From: Psychrobacter aestuarii
GTDB lineage: Bacteria > Pseudomonadota > Gammaproteobacteria > Pseudomonadales > Moraxellaceae
NCBI RefSeq assembly: GCF_904846035.1
Contig: NZ_CAJGYT010000001.1
Span: 1,364,001 to 1,428,000, forward strand
Length of the DNA stretch: 64,000 nt
Direction: 5' to 3'
The translations under genes were made by a program, and so were the position numbers. Each line of letters starts with the position of its first letter. The stretch's first letter is position 1. The notes beneath the pieces are model-generated. The model made no database searches, was not told the DNA's origin, and saw nothing but the letters and a program-made list of their open reading frames with translations. This document shows, piece after piece, positions 1-8,560 of this stretch.

Positions 1-47
1 CAATGGTCAGCACTGTTTCTTACAGATAAGACTATCCACACGCTAAT

Positions 48-79
48 AAAAAAGCCCAATCGTTTGATTGGGCTTTTTT
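48..79. terminator. Rho-independent terminator
   Basis: A perfect 13-bp dyad (A-run, GCCCAAT, 6-nt loop, ATTGGGC, T-run) that can work on either strand. It probably ends a gene lying left of the window. No gene is supported between it and the LysE-family start at 270. Confidence 0.85.
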
Positions 80-269
80 GTGCCTGTGCGTTTTGTACCC
101 AGCTGCTTTTCCCCCTGTTATCTATCGTCTACTAATATCTGATGCGTCGCTGTCTGGTGTATTGCCAGCAGGTCTTGGACAGATTATTATCAAAAGTTGA
201 TGTGCTCTCTCCTCTACCCTTGTCCATTTTTTCTTGCCCGATGGACACCTACATAAGGCAGCGCTCATT

Positions 270-920
270 ATGTTTGGTATCGACAACTATCTCGGCTTTG
301 TCATCGCCGCGCTTATTCTTAATATCACGCCTGGTACAGACAGCATCTACATCATTACCCGCAGTGTCTCGCAGGGGCGTAGCGCTGGGCTACAATCGGT
401 CTTTGGCATCACCTCAGGTACTTTGATACACACGCTGCTTGCGGCATTTGGTCTGTCCGTACTGCTTGCCAACTCGCCACTCGCGTTTATGATTGTCAAA
501 TATTTGGGCGCAGCGTATTTGTGCTATTTGGGTTTTAAAATGATTTTTAGCACCCCATCTGGCGCGATGGTTACAGATTTGGCAAGTGATACAGGCATGA
601 CAGCGGTTAGCAACACAGGCTGGCATATTTATAAGCAAGGTGTGTTGACCAACGTGTTAAACCCGAAGGTGGCGCTATTCTTCCTTGCCTTTTTACCGCA
701 GTTTATTGACCCAAGCTATGCGCACAGCACGCTGTCATTTTTGCTGCTGGGTCTGACCTTTGCCACGACAGGGTTTTTGTGGTGCGCGTGTTTGTCGTTA
801 TTGTCCTCAAGCTTTAGCGCCCGTTTGCGTGCCAACCCTGCTATCGAAACCATCATGAATCGAATCAGCGGCGCGGTGTTTTTTGGTTTGGGGGTGAAGT
901 TGCTTACGGAGAAGGGTTAA
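270..920 (+). CDS. LysE/RhtB-family amino-acid exporter
   Basis: An inner-membrane protein of 216 residues, the usual size for the LysE/RhtB exporters that pump amino acids or homoserine lactone-like compounds out of the cell. The N-terminal half carries the family pattern: a hydrophobic helix, then NITPGTDSIYII at residues 18-29 (the family's PGP-like motif) and the small-residue stretch SAGLQSVFGITSG near 38-50. About six hydrophobic segments follow. The start at 270 (MFGIDNYLGF) is preferred over an in-frame ATG at 234, because the family begins just before this first helix. The gene stands alone; the next gene is convergent. The substrate cannot be read from the sequence. Confidence 0.85.
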   Translation: MFGIDNYLGFVIAALILNITPGTDSIYIITRSVSQGRSAGLQSVFGITSGTLIHTLLAAFGLSVLLANSPLAFMIVKYLGAAYLCYLGFKMIFSTPSGAMVTDLASDTGMTAVSNTGWHIYKQGVLTNVLNPKVALFFLAFLPQFIDPSYAHSTLSFLLLGLTFATTGFLWCACLSLLSSSFSARLRANPAIETIMNRISGAVFFGLGVKLLTEKG

Positions 921-995
921 CACCAAATAGGACTCATTTATAGGTCATAATGAAAACGCTTGAACCTATTATCTAAAGCGCTTTTTCACATAGAT

Positions 996-1295
996 TTAGC
1001 GATCATAACAAGACACAAACTCGCGAATCGCCCATCCCCAGTGTCGATACTCACCCTTATAGTACCCTTCTAGATAGACCCATGGACGGTCTTGATCGTC
1101 ATACGCAACCTCAGTGGCGTAAACTTCTCTTTCATTACGCAGCTTGTTCACCAACTTACCATTCGGCGTCTCGCGTATATTTAATGGTGTACCTGTCGGA
1201 TCAGTCACTTTGCAAACGCGCTCGGCATGCGCAGCATTTATACCAACAGTGGCACAGAAAACAGATACCGATACTAAACCTGCTAATCGTCTCAT
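996..1295 (-). CDS. Secreted SH3-like domain protein
   Basis: A 99-residue protein with a clear signal peptide: Arg-Arg at the N-terminus, a hydrophobic core, and an AHA cleavage site after residue 24. The mature part (25-99) looks like a single bacterial SH3-type fold. It contains LNIRETPNGK followed by a short beta-rich stretch and two Trp residues near the end. Such periplasmic SH3 domains usually bind peptidoglycan or mediate protein contacts. It is convergent with the LysE-family gene and has an AT-rich 283-bp gap before the next gene. No partner is evident, so the specific role is unknown. Confidence 0.6.
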   Translation of the reverse strand: MRRLAGLVSVSVFCATVGINAAHAERVCKVTDPTGTPLNIRETPNGKLVNKLRNEREVYATEVAYDDQDRPWVYLEGYYKGEYRHWGWAIREFVSCYDR

Positions 1296-1578
1296 ATTGT
1301 CTCTAATAAGTTTATATTAATCAGAATAAGCCATACTACCAACCTCACTGTAAAACTCAACAAATTTAAAGTATAATTTAAAATTTTGTCAGTTATGCAC
1401 TTCAAAACGTATTACTTGAAAAGCCATTATAAGCAGTTGGTCAAAAGAGAAGATTATAATCTCTTACCAAAACGAGTCATACATCTAATAACTTAAGTTG
1501 ACAGTAATTATTTTATTTTTAAATATAAAACAGTTCGTTTTATTACAATCTGATTTATAGACAATATAAAGGTCAAAT

Positions 1579-2493
1579 ATGGCAGCCTATATCACAGTCG
1601 GGGCAAAAACATCTCATGGTGGGACAGTCATTACTGGCTCACCGCATACGACACATAACGGCATACCTATCGCCCGTATCGGTGATAAGGTAATATGTAA
1701 AAAATGCAAAAAGATAACGACCATTGTTAGCGGCGACCCTGCTTTCGTCGTTGATGGCGCACCCATAGCTCGTGGCGGCGATGCGACCAGTTGCGGCGCA
1801 AAGCTGATTGCGACTCAGCAGTCTTTTATGGAATCAGGCTTTGATGTCATGGGTATTGAGCCACCCGAACCGCTTCAGTTTCCGAAGTCTAAACCTGATG
1901 ATTTGCTTCGCAACGATTTAATAGCAGATGATACTGTTGAAGAAAATATAGATAGATACGCTATAACTAATCTTGGAGAGGATATTGATAAAATTGCTGC
2001 TCATTCACCCACACTTCAAGAACATATTAGAGAGCTCCAAGAAGATGGTTGGGACATTCAATACGGTCCAGATGCAGAAGGAACCTATGTCAGTTATGAT
2101 GAAAAACGAATAATAGTTTCAGAGTACTACAAGAACTCACCTACCAAAGCCATGCATGCTTTTACCCATGAAGTAGGACATGCAACTTACCCAGGAGAGA
2201 TTGATATTTCCAGTAAAGAAGCTTATGTTAATAGCAAGCTTACAGGCGAGGGCGGAGCAGTAAACTATAGCACTATGATAAGACAAGAAGTACTAGAGAA
2301 TGGAAATATAGATATTTTAGGTCACGTTGATTCAAAAGATATGGCAGTGTATACATCGATTTATAATGAGTATGGTGATACTGAGGAAGCTTGGGAACAA
2401 CTTGGGCAATATTGGAGCACTAACATAACATCTACTACAGGAGAGCACTACGATGATTTTTATGCAAGAAGGTATGATGAAGGAAATTACTGA
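1579..2493 (+). CDS. PAAR-domain protein with C-terminal zincin-like domain (putative T6SS effector)
   Basis: A 304-residue two-part protein. Residues 1-85 form a PAAR domain, the cone that tips the type VI secretion spike, with the repeated pattern of G-x-x-T-x-H-G-G, PIARIGDKVIC and PIARGGDATSCGA. Residues 110-304 are more AT-rich in codon use and contain HEVGH at 197-201, the HExxH zinc-binding motif. E224 in GEGGA is a possible third ligand. Known biology: PAAR proteins often carry toxic C-terminal domains delivered into rivals. Inference: this is a metallopeptidase-type effector. The two lipoprotein genes just downstream are candidate immunity genes. No VgrG, Hcp or other secretion genes are in the window, so it would depend on a system encoded elsewhere. 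Confidence 0.75.
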   Translation: MAAYITVGAKTSHGGTVITGSPHTTHNGIPIARIGDKVICKKCKKITTIVSGDPAFVVDGAPIARGGDATSCGAKLIATQQSFMESGFDVMGIEPPEPLQFPKSKPDDLLRNDLIADDTVEENIDRYAITNLGEDIDKIAAHSPTLQEHIRELQEDGWDIQYGPDAEGTYVSYDEKRIIVSEYYKNSPTKAMHAFTHEVGHATYPGEIDISSKEAYVNSKLTGEGGAVNYSTMIRQEVLENGNIDILGHVDSKDMAVYTSIYNEYGDTEEAWEQLGQYWSTNITSTTGEHYDDFYARRYDEGNY

Positions 2494-2565
2494 ATTAAAA
2501 GTAGCTTGAAATTAATTTAATCCTTTCTCACTTTTAACGTAATACATTATTTTGTTAACGATACT

Positions 2566-3246
2566 ATGCTCTTTCCCCAATATAATTTTCAAATATATTT
2601 CTTTCTTAATAGATTTATTACTATATGCTTGTTGTCCATACCCATAACATCTTGTTCAACATTAACAGAGAGTAGTACTGACATAAACCCAGACTATGGC
2701 GATAGAGAGTTTTTATTCAGTACTATTTCTTATTTTTCAAAAAGCCGACCCTACTCAGAAAACCAGATTAAAAAGTTTTATAAAAATAGAGTAGAGATAA
2801 TAAGTACAAGCTACAGATCAAACAGACCTATAGTTAGCAATAGCAATAGCAATAGCAATAGCAATAGCAATAGCAATAGCAATAGCAATAGCAATAGCAA
2901 TAGCAATAGCAATAGCAATAGCAATAATCATAAATTTATTAAGAAGATAGAATTGAGAGAAAGCAAAAAAATTAGCAGTTTAATGATTATAGAATTAAAA
3001 AAACCTATTTGCTTTACAGATGAGGAATTTAATAAAATATTTAAAAATTACACGCTAGATCCTAGAATAGATATTATAGATAACTATAATCAACCATTAG
3101 ATAAAGATAAAAACATAGGAGTAATAGCTCTTAAAACTGCAAAAACTAAAGATTATAGAAGATGTATTTTTAGATTGACATTCAATACGAACACCTTATC
3201 TTCCTTAGAGAAAAAAACAATATTCAAAAGAGGAGTTGATAAATAA
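2566..3246 (+). CDS. Putative lipoprotein with a Ser-Asn dipeptide repeat
   Basis: A 226-residue protein I do not recognise. The N-terminus has a hydrophobic stretch ending in ITSC with Cys30, a good lipobox, so it is probably a lipoprotein. Residues 91-120 are fifteen Ser-Asn pairs encoded by fifteen exact AGCAAT hexamers. The rest is Lys/Ile/Asn-rich and encoded by very AT-rich DNA, unlike the housekeeping genes. It starts 72 bp after the PAAR effector on the same strand. Inference: its place and envelope location suggest an immunity protein for that effector, but no immunity fold is recognised. The repeat would allow length change in steps of two residues without frameshift. Confidence 0.6.
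   Translation: MLFPQYNFQIYFFLNRFITICLLSIPITSCSTLTESSTDINPDYGDREFLFSTISYFSKSRPYSENQIKKFYKNRVEIISTSYRSNRPIVSNSNSNSNSNSNSNSNSNSNSNSNSNSNSNNHKFIKKIELRESKKISSLMIIELKKPICFTDEEFNKIFKNYTLDPRIDIIDNYNQPLDKDKNIGVIALKTAKTKDYRRCIFRLTFNTNTLSSLEKKTIFKRGVDK
2836..2925 (+). repeat. (AGCAAT)15 hexanucleotide tandem repeat
   Basis: Fifteen uninterrupted copies of AGCAAT, in frame inside the lipoprotein gene and encoding (Ser-Asn)15. The unit is a multiple of three, so copy-number change alters linker length and does not switch the gene off. Confidence 0.98.
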
Positions 3247-3303
3247 AAAACACTATCTATACAATAAAAAATATCTTAACTCTGAGTATATAGATACTAG
3301 AAT

Positions 3304-4005
3304 GTGATAGTTATCAGCAATCATATTAGACACAATATAGAACTAAGAGAGTTTAATGCATCGAAAACAAATTACTTTTTAATCCAATCTCTGCTATTAA
3401 CTATTGCTGTATCCAGTGATCTAATAATTACCGCTTGCTCGACAAAACCAGCTGAGCACTCGATATCATCAAATATAAGCTCGCCTGCAGAAATGTACCA
3501 GAGTGGTGTCAATTACTATGAAAGAAATACTGTTCCCGAGGATAACAAAAAAGCATTTAAACTGTTCCAACAAGTAGCTAATGAGGAATATGCTCCTGAT
3601 CAATACTATCTAGGGCTTATGTATTATCAAGGTTATGGCGTACAGCAAGACTATAAAAAGACATTTGAATGGTTTCAAAAATCTGCAAGTAAAGGAGATG
3701 CTGATGCTCAATTTAATATTAGTGTTCTATATCATCAAGGAATTGGGGTTGAAAAGAACGATCAAAAGACACTTTACTGGTTAAGCAAGGCTGCTAATCA
3801 AGGATATATAGACGCTCAATATCACTTAGGTTTAATGTACGAAGAAGGTATTGAGGTTAATCAAGATTACAACAAGGCTTTTGAATGGTATCAAAAAGCC
3901 AGTAATAGTATTAGTAGGCTGGTTATGAGTGGTAAAATTGATGGTGAAAATATTACCATCTATAGCACGGAATCTACTGGTCTGACACTAAGTAATATCG
4001 AATAG
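3304..4005 (+). CDS. Sel1-repeat lipoprotein (start disturbed)
   Basis: Residues ~62-203 hold four Sel1-like helical repeats of about 36 residues (for example LGLMYYQGYGVQQDYKKTFEW). The region before ends in IITAC with Cys45, a lipobox, so the protein is probably anchored in the envelope. The open frame begins at a GTG at 3304 with a poor, long N-terminus. A better start exists at ATG 3356 with AGAGAG upstream, but it runs out of frame at five Ts (3376-3380). One extra T would give a clean lipoprotein signal peptide of 28 residues. AT-rich, 57 bp after the previous lipoprotein gene. Sel1-repeat proteins are known among T6SS immunity proteins, so a protective role for the PAAR effector is plausible but unproven. 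Confidence 0.65.
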   Translation: MIVISNHIRHNIELREFNASKTNYFLIQSLLLTIAVSSDLIITACSTKPAEHSISSNISSPAEMYQSGVNYYERNTVPEDNKKAFKLFQQVANEEYAPDQYYLGLMYYQGYGVQQDYKKTFEWFQKSASKGDADAQFNISVLYHQGIGVEKNDQKTLYWLSKAANQGYIDAQYHLGLMYEEGIEVNQDYNKAFEWYQKASNSISRLVMSGKIDGENITIYSTESTGLTLSNIE

Positions 4006-4051
4006 TTTCTACCTATCAAGAATAGATATTTTGGCTTTTATGTTGTCATTT

Positions 4052-4989
4052 TCAATGTATCAAATCGTTATTAAAGTCATTACGCCGCTGCCGACGCTTT
4101 TTAAATGACAAGTTCAACGACAAGTAAGTACCGATTAAAATAACCACCGAACCCAAAATCGCCATCGCGTTCAGCGCCTCACCAAGCAGCAAGTAGCCCA
4201 AAATAATCGCAAAGATAGGCGTGACCAAGGTAATGCTCGTCGCCCGCATCGTACCGATATTTTTAATCAATTGATTCATAAAAATAAGCGCAATCGCCGT
4301 GGAGAACACGCCCACACCTACAACGGATACCCACGCGGTGAGGCTGATGTCTTTACCATAAGGGAATAAGTACGCCCCAAAGGGCAGCATCAGCGCGCTG
4401 GCGATGGCCAATGAACCCGCGGTGATGGCAAGTGGTGACATCGATTGTAGATAGCCTTTGGTCAGATTCGCGCCGATGGCGTACCCCGCCCCGCCCCGCC
4501 CAGTAAAGCATAGCCTAACGGTAAGATACTGGACATAAAGTCCGTGTTATTGCTCGCTCCCGCAAACAGGCGATCACTCATCAAAATCGCCACCCCAGCA
4601 ATCCCAATCAGCAGACCCATGACCTGCTTTTTGCTCAGCTTTTCATTAAAAAACATACTGGCGATAAAGCCACTCATCACAGGCACTGAGGCATTAAGCA
4701 CGGCGAGCACCCCTGCATTGATAGACTGCGCTGCAAAAGCAAACAGCATAAAAGGAACGGCAGTACTCAACACGCCAATAATCGTCAACATTTTATAATG
4801 GGCGCGAATGCCTTGGCGACTTGCGGGGTTCAGTAATAAAAAAACCACCATCGTTAAACCTGCAAACAGCATCCTTAGGCACGCAAACACGACGGCACCA
4901 AACTCAGGCACACCCACTCGATAGAGCACAAAAGACATCGACCACAATAAGGCAAGCATAAAAAAGATAGTAAGGTCGCGTTTACTCAT
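4052..4989 (-). pseudogene. EamA/DMT-family transporter, frameshifted
   Basis: Two adjacent frames together encode one ten-helix drug/metabolite transporter. The N-terminal part (from MSKRDLTIFF at 4989) runs to GYALLGGAG and the C-terminal part resumes with MSPLAITAG. The break lies in three tandem CCCCG units (4484-4498) followed by CCC. Removing one 5-bp unit restores a continuous frame of about 310 residues, a normal EamA length, and the joining sequence then reads GAGYAIGANLTKGYLQSMSP, as expected for the family. Either a real expansion of the pentamer inactivates or switches the gene, or the extra unit is a sequencing error. The long N-terminal extension up to 5181 is not needed. Confidence 0.85.
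4484..4501. repeat. CCCCG pentamer repeat in the transporter gene
   Basis: Three tandem CCCCG units plus CCC, exactly where the transporter frame breaks. Two units would keep the frame open. Confidence 0.9.
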
Positions 4990-5235
4990 AATGTGCTCTG
5001 TCTGGTATAAAAAAGGATTGCGGCTCGTTATTACTAATGCCATTGATATGACGTTTTCGCCGCGAGTGCTGATAAGTCTGCTTTTATCATAGGCTTTTAT
5101 ACAATTGATGCGTAGGTTTTTATTTGAATTCTCAATTATTTTTCGTGTGTGCTTGGATGCGCTAATTGATCGCAATCGCACAACCTATAGATCAAACGAC
5201 TGATTGAGACAATTTAAATAAAAACAATCAGCCAT

Positions 5236-5278
5236 AAAAAAGCCCAACCCTTTATGCTAACTGGGGTTGGGCTTTTTT
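5236..5278 (-). terminator. Terminator of acnA
   Basis: A-run, GCCCAACCC, 12-nt loop, GGGGTTGGGC, T-run. It lies 22 bp past the acnA stop on the minus strand. Confidence 0.85.
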
Positions 5279-5299
5279 GTTATCTGGCTTTATCAGCTA

Positions 5300-8152
5300 T
5301 TACGCCGCGTCTTTATCCTTGCTTGCCAGCTGGCGCAAGACATAGTGCAACACGCCGCCATGACGCACGTATTCGCGCTCTTTTGGCGTTTGTAGACCGA
5401 CATTGACTTCAAAGGTTTCTGTTGAGCCATCAGCACGGGTCGCGGTAACGGTAGCCACTTTGCTCTCGCCATTATTAAGACCTGTGATGCTCAGCACTTC
5501 TGAGCCGTCAAGGTTGTAGGTAGATGCGTCTTCATCGCCTTTAAAGGTCAATGGCAATACGCCCATACCGACAAGGTTAGAGCGGTGAATACGCTCGAAC
5601 GAGTTGGTGAGTACGGCTTTTACGCCGAGCAAAATCGTTCCCTTTGCTGCCCAGTCACGGCTAGAGCCTGAACCATACTGCGCGCCGCCAAGTATCACGA
5701 GCGGACGGTTGTCTTCTTTATACTTCATCGCGGCATCATAAATCGCCATCTCTTCGCCGTCTTCTAGCGTCGCGCTGTCGTCTTTGAAGTAATAAGTATA
5801 GCCGCCCTCTTTGCCGCCCATCATAGTGTTCTTGATACGAATATTGGCAAAGGTACCACGGGTCATCACCGCGTCATTACCACGACGTGAGCCATAGCTG
5901 TTAAAGTCCGCTTCCATCACGCCGCGCTCTTGCAAATACTTGCCCGCTGGTGAGTTTGGCTCAATACTGCCCGCAGGCGAGATATGGTCAGTGGTGATTG
6001 AGTCGCCAAACAGACCCAAAACGCGTGCGCCTTCGATATCAGGGATACCTTCTGGATCCATGGTCATACCTTCAAAGAACGGTGGGTTTTTGATATAGGT
6101 AGAGGCTTCATCCCATGGGTACAGCTGGCTGTCCGCCGAGCTGATCGCGTTCCATGCTTTGCTACCATCGAATACTTCACCATAGTTTTTGCGGAACATC
6201 TCAGCGTCGATGTTATTAGCAATCAGCTCATTAATTTCTTCTGACGTTGGCCAGATATCTTTTAAGAACACATCGTTGCCGTCTTGATCTTGACCAAGGG
6301 CATGCGTAGTCAAGTCGATATCAACCGTACCTGCCAGCGCATAAGCCACAACGAGCGGTGGTGATGCCAAGTAGCTTGCCTTCACGTGCGAGTGGATACG
6401 TCCCTCAAAGTTACGGTTACCTGATAACACGGCAGCCGCGACCAAATTGTTTTCTTCAATACCTTTTTCAACCGCTTCTGATAAGGGACCTGAGTTACCG
6501 ATACAGGTGGTACAGCCGTAACCGACGAGGTAAAAGCCTGTTTTTTCCAGCTCATCCATCAGATGGGTTTTTTCTAGATAGTCGGTGACCACTTTCGAGC
6601 CAGGTGCCAGTGAAGTTTTAACCCATGGTTTGGCTTTTAGACCTTTTGCCGCTGCTTTTTTAGCGACCAGACCTGCGCCAATCATAACCGCTGGGTTTGA
6701 GGTATTGGTACAAGAGGTGATTGCCGCAATAACCACCGAGCCGTCACGCAGTTTGTGCTCTTTGTCATCAATGCTGACATTTGAAAAGACATTGTTAGCA
6801 GGCTGGTAGCCTTTGCTGTCATCGGTTTCGGTATCGACGTCGATGTTAGGTTCAGCTGCCAAGTGTTCTGCTTGTTCTTGCTCCCCGCCTTCTTGGTCAA
6901 AGCGCACTTTGCCTTCAACTTCTGACTTGCGGTCTTTGGTCATTTTCTCTAACGTTTCGCCAAATTTTTCGTGCATATCCGCAAGATTGATACGCTGCTG
7001 CGGTAAGTTTGGTCCTGCAAGAGCTGGTTGCACAGATGACAAATCAAGCTCTAGCTTGCTTGAATAAGTCGCCGCTGGGGTATCAGTATCGTGCCACAAG
7101 CCTTGCGCTTTGGCATATTTTTCGACCAATTCAATGTGCGCTTCTTCACGACCTGACAGACGCAAGTAGTCAATTGCCATTTGATCGACGGGGAAGATAC
7201 CGCAAGTTGCGCCATATTCTGGTGCCATGTTGGCGATGGTCGCACGGTCAGCAAGTGGCATGCTGTGCAAGCCTTCGCCATAAAATTCAACGAATTTACC
7301 GACCACGCCATGGGCGCGCAGCATTTCAACCACACGCAACACCAAATCGGTCGCAGTGACGCCTTCAGACAGCTCGCCTGTCAACTCAAAACCGACCACT
7401 TGTGGAATCAGCATTGATGAGGGCTGACCGAGCATTGCGGCTTCAGCTTCGATACCGCCTACGCCCCAACCGAGTACACCGATACCATTAATCATGGTGG
7501 TGTGGCTGTCCGTACCGAACACGGTATCAGGATAAACCATCAGCTCCTTGCCATTTTCGCCATCAACTTCTGCCGCCATAGCGACACGTGCCAGATACTC
7601 AAGGTTGACCTGATGCACAATACCTGTCGCGGGTGGCACGACGACGAAATTTTCAAAGGCTTGCTTACCCCAATGCAAAAACTCGTAGCGCTCATTGTTG
7701 CGTTTAAATTCAATTTTTTCGTTCAAATCAAGCGCGTCTTCACGACCGTAAGCATCGACCTGTACTGAGTGATCGACGACCAGCTCACTTGGGATAAAGG
7801 GGTTAATCTGCTCCGCTTTACCGCCAAGCTTGACCACCGCATCACGCATCGCCGCCAAATCAACAACTGAGGGCACACCCGTGAAATCTTGCAACACCAC
7901 GCGCGCGGGCATAAAAGCAATCTCTTTTGACGCTTCAGCACCAGCGTCCCAATTGGCGACCGCTTCGATATGATCTTTACCGACCGACTGCCCACCGTCT
8001 TCGTTACGCAGTAAGTTTTCTAGGACGATTTTCATGCAATATGGCAGGGTGTTGATGTGCTCGTATTTTTCGGCGAGCTTTGGCAGGCTGTAGTAGCTGT
8101 GGCTTTTGCCATCGACTTCTAGGGTCTCTTTGGTATTAAAAATGTCGCTCAT
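5300..8152 (-). CDS. acnA: Aconitate hydratase A
   Basis: A TCA-cycle enzyme that isomerises citrate to isocitrate with a [4Fe-4S] cluster. Cluster ligands are visible in ITSCTNTSNP (~residue 483) and GYGCTTCIG (~547 and 550), with the spacing seen in E. coli AcnA. The C-terminal swivel domain has GGAQYGSGSSRDWAAKG. At 950 residues it is about 60 longer than E. coli AcnA. Much of the excess is a Glu/Asp/Gln-rich insertion at roughly 400-455, just before the SCTNT segment. The start at 8152 (MSDIFNTKE) is chosen because AAGGAAG precedes it; the in-frame extension to 8317 is not needed. Single gene with its own terminator. Confidence 0.97.
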   Translation of the reverse strand: MSDIFNTKETLEVDGKSHSYYSLPKLAEKYEHINTLPYCMKIVLENLLRNEDGGQSVGKDHIEAVANWDAGAEASKEIAFMPARVVLQDFTGVPSVVDLAAMRDAVVKLGGKAEQINPFIPSELVVDHSVQVDAYGREDALDLNEKIEFKRNNERYEFLHWGKQAFENFVVVPPATGIVHQVNLEYLARVAMAAEVDGENGKELMVYPDTVFGTDSHTTMINGIGVLGWGVGGIEAEAAMLGQPSSMLIPQVVGFELTGELSEGVTATDLVLRVVEMLRAHGVVGKFVEFYGEGLHSMPLADRATIANMAPEYGATCGIFPVDQMAIDYLRLSGREEAHIELVEKYAKAQGLWHDTDTPAATYSSKLELDLSSVQPALAGPNLPQQRINLADMHEKFGETLEKMTKDRKSEVEGKVRFDQEGGEQEQAEHLAAEPNIDVDTETDDSKGYQPANNVFSNVSIDDKEHKLRDGSVVIAAITSCTNTSNPAVMIGAGLVAKKAAAKGLKAKPWVKTSLAPGSKVVTDYLEKTHLMDELEKTGFYLVGYGCTTCIGNSGPLSEAVEKGIEENNLVAAAVLSGNRNFEGRIHSHVKASYLASPPLVVAYALAGTVDIDLTTHALGQDQDGNDVFLKDIWPTSEEINELIANNIDAEMFRKNYGEVFDGSKAWNAISSADSQLYPWDEASTYIKNPPFFEGMTMDPEGIPDIEGARVLGLFGDSITTDHISPAGSIEPNSPAGKYLQERGVMEADFNSYGSRRGNDAVMTRGTFANIRIKNTMMGGKEGGYTYYFKDDSATLEDGEEMAIYDAAMKYKEDNRPLVILGGAQYGSGSSRDWAAKGTILLGVKAVLTNSFERIHRSNLVGMGVLPLTFKGDEDASTYNLDGSEVLSITGLNNGESKVATVTATRADGSTETFEVNVGLQTPKEREYVRHGGVLHYVLRQLASKDKDAA

Positions 8153-8560
8153 AATCGCTTCCTTGTCTGGCGCATGGTTTGTTGGTGTTGTTGCTTGGCG
8201 TGATTTATAGATTTTATTATCAAAACATCGCTTGCCATCACATACCAATATACGCGGTGAGTAAGTGGCTGGTGTCACTGTGCTCATAAGCTGTCCGTGC
8301 GCCACACAGGCGCGCACAGCAACTTATCGAACATAAGTACACTCTACCCTAACAAATATGCGCTAAAGATTGGGTAGTGAGTCGTTATGAATCGTGGGAA
8401 AAACGTAACAACAGTTAAGGAAAATGGCGAAATGACGGCAAGGAGTACGATAAGGCGCGTTATCTGACCGCTTGTCTTTATAATAAGAAAGTAAAAGCAT
8501 GATAAGGAAGTAAAAGAGGCGGCGCGCATCATAAAATCCGACGCAGGTAAGCAGCGCTGC
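8153..8560. other. Intergenic region upstream of acnA
   Basis: No convincing gene. A 110-residue minus-strand frame (8344-8676) overlaps the 3' end of the next gene and has no protein-like features. The region should carry the acnA promoter. An imperfect GC-rich dyad (GTGCGCC / GGCGCGCAC) lies near 8298-8318. I see no clear promoter hexamers. Confidence 0.5.

Noticed and set aside
142..426. 94-codon ORF near the left edge
   Set aside because: Overlaps the LysE-family gene in another frame and lacks protein-like sequence.
1082..1306. Plus-strand ORF opposite the SH3-like protein
   Set aside because: Antisense shadow; the minus-strand gene has a clear signal peptide and domain.
2836..2925. 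Short tandem repeat as a possible CRISPR array
   Set aside because: The unit is 6 bp without spacers and lies inside a reading frame. No CRISPR array was seen in the window.
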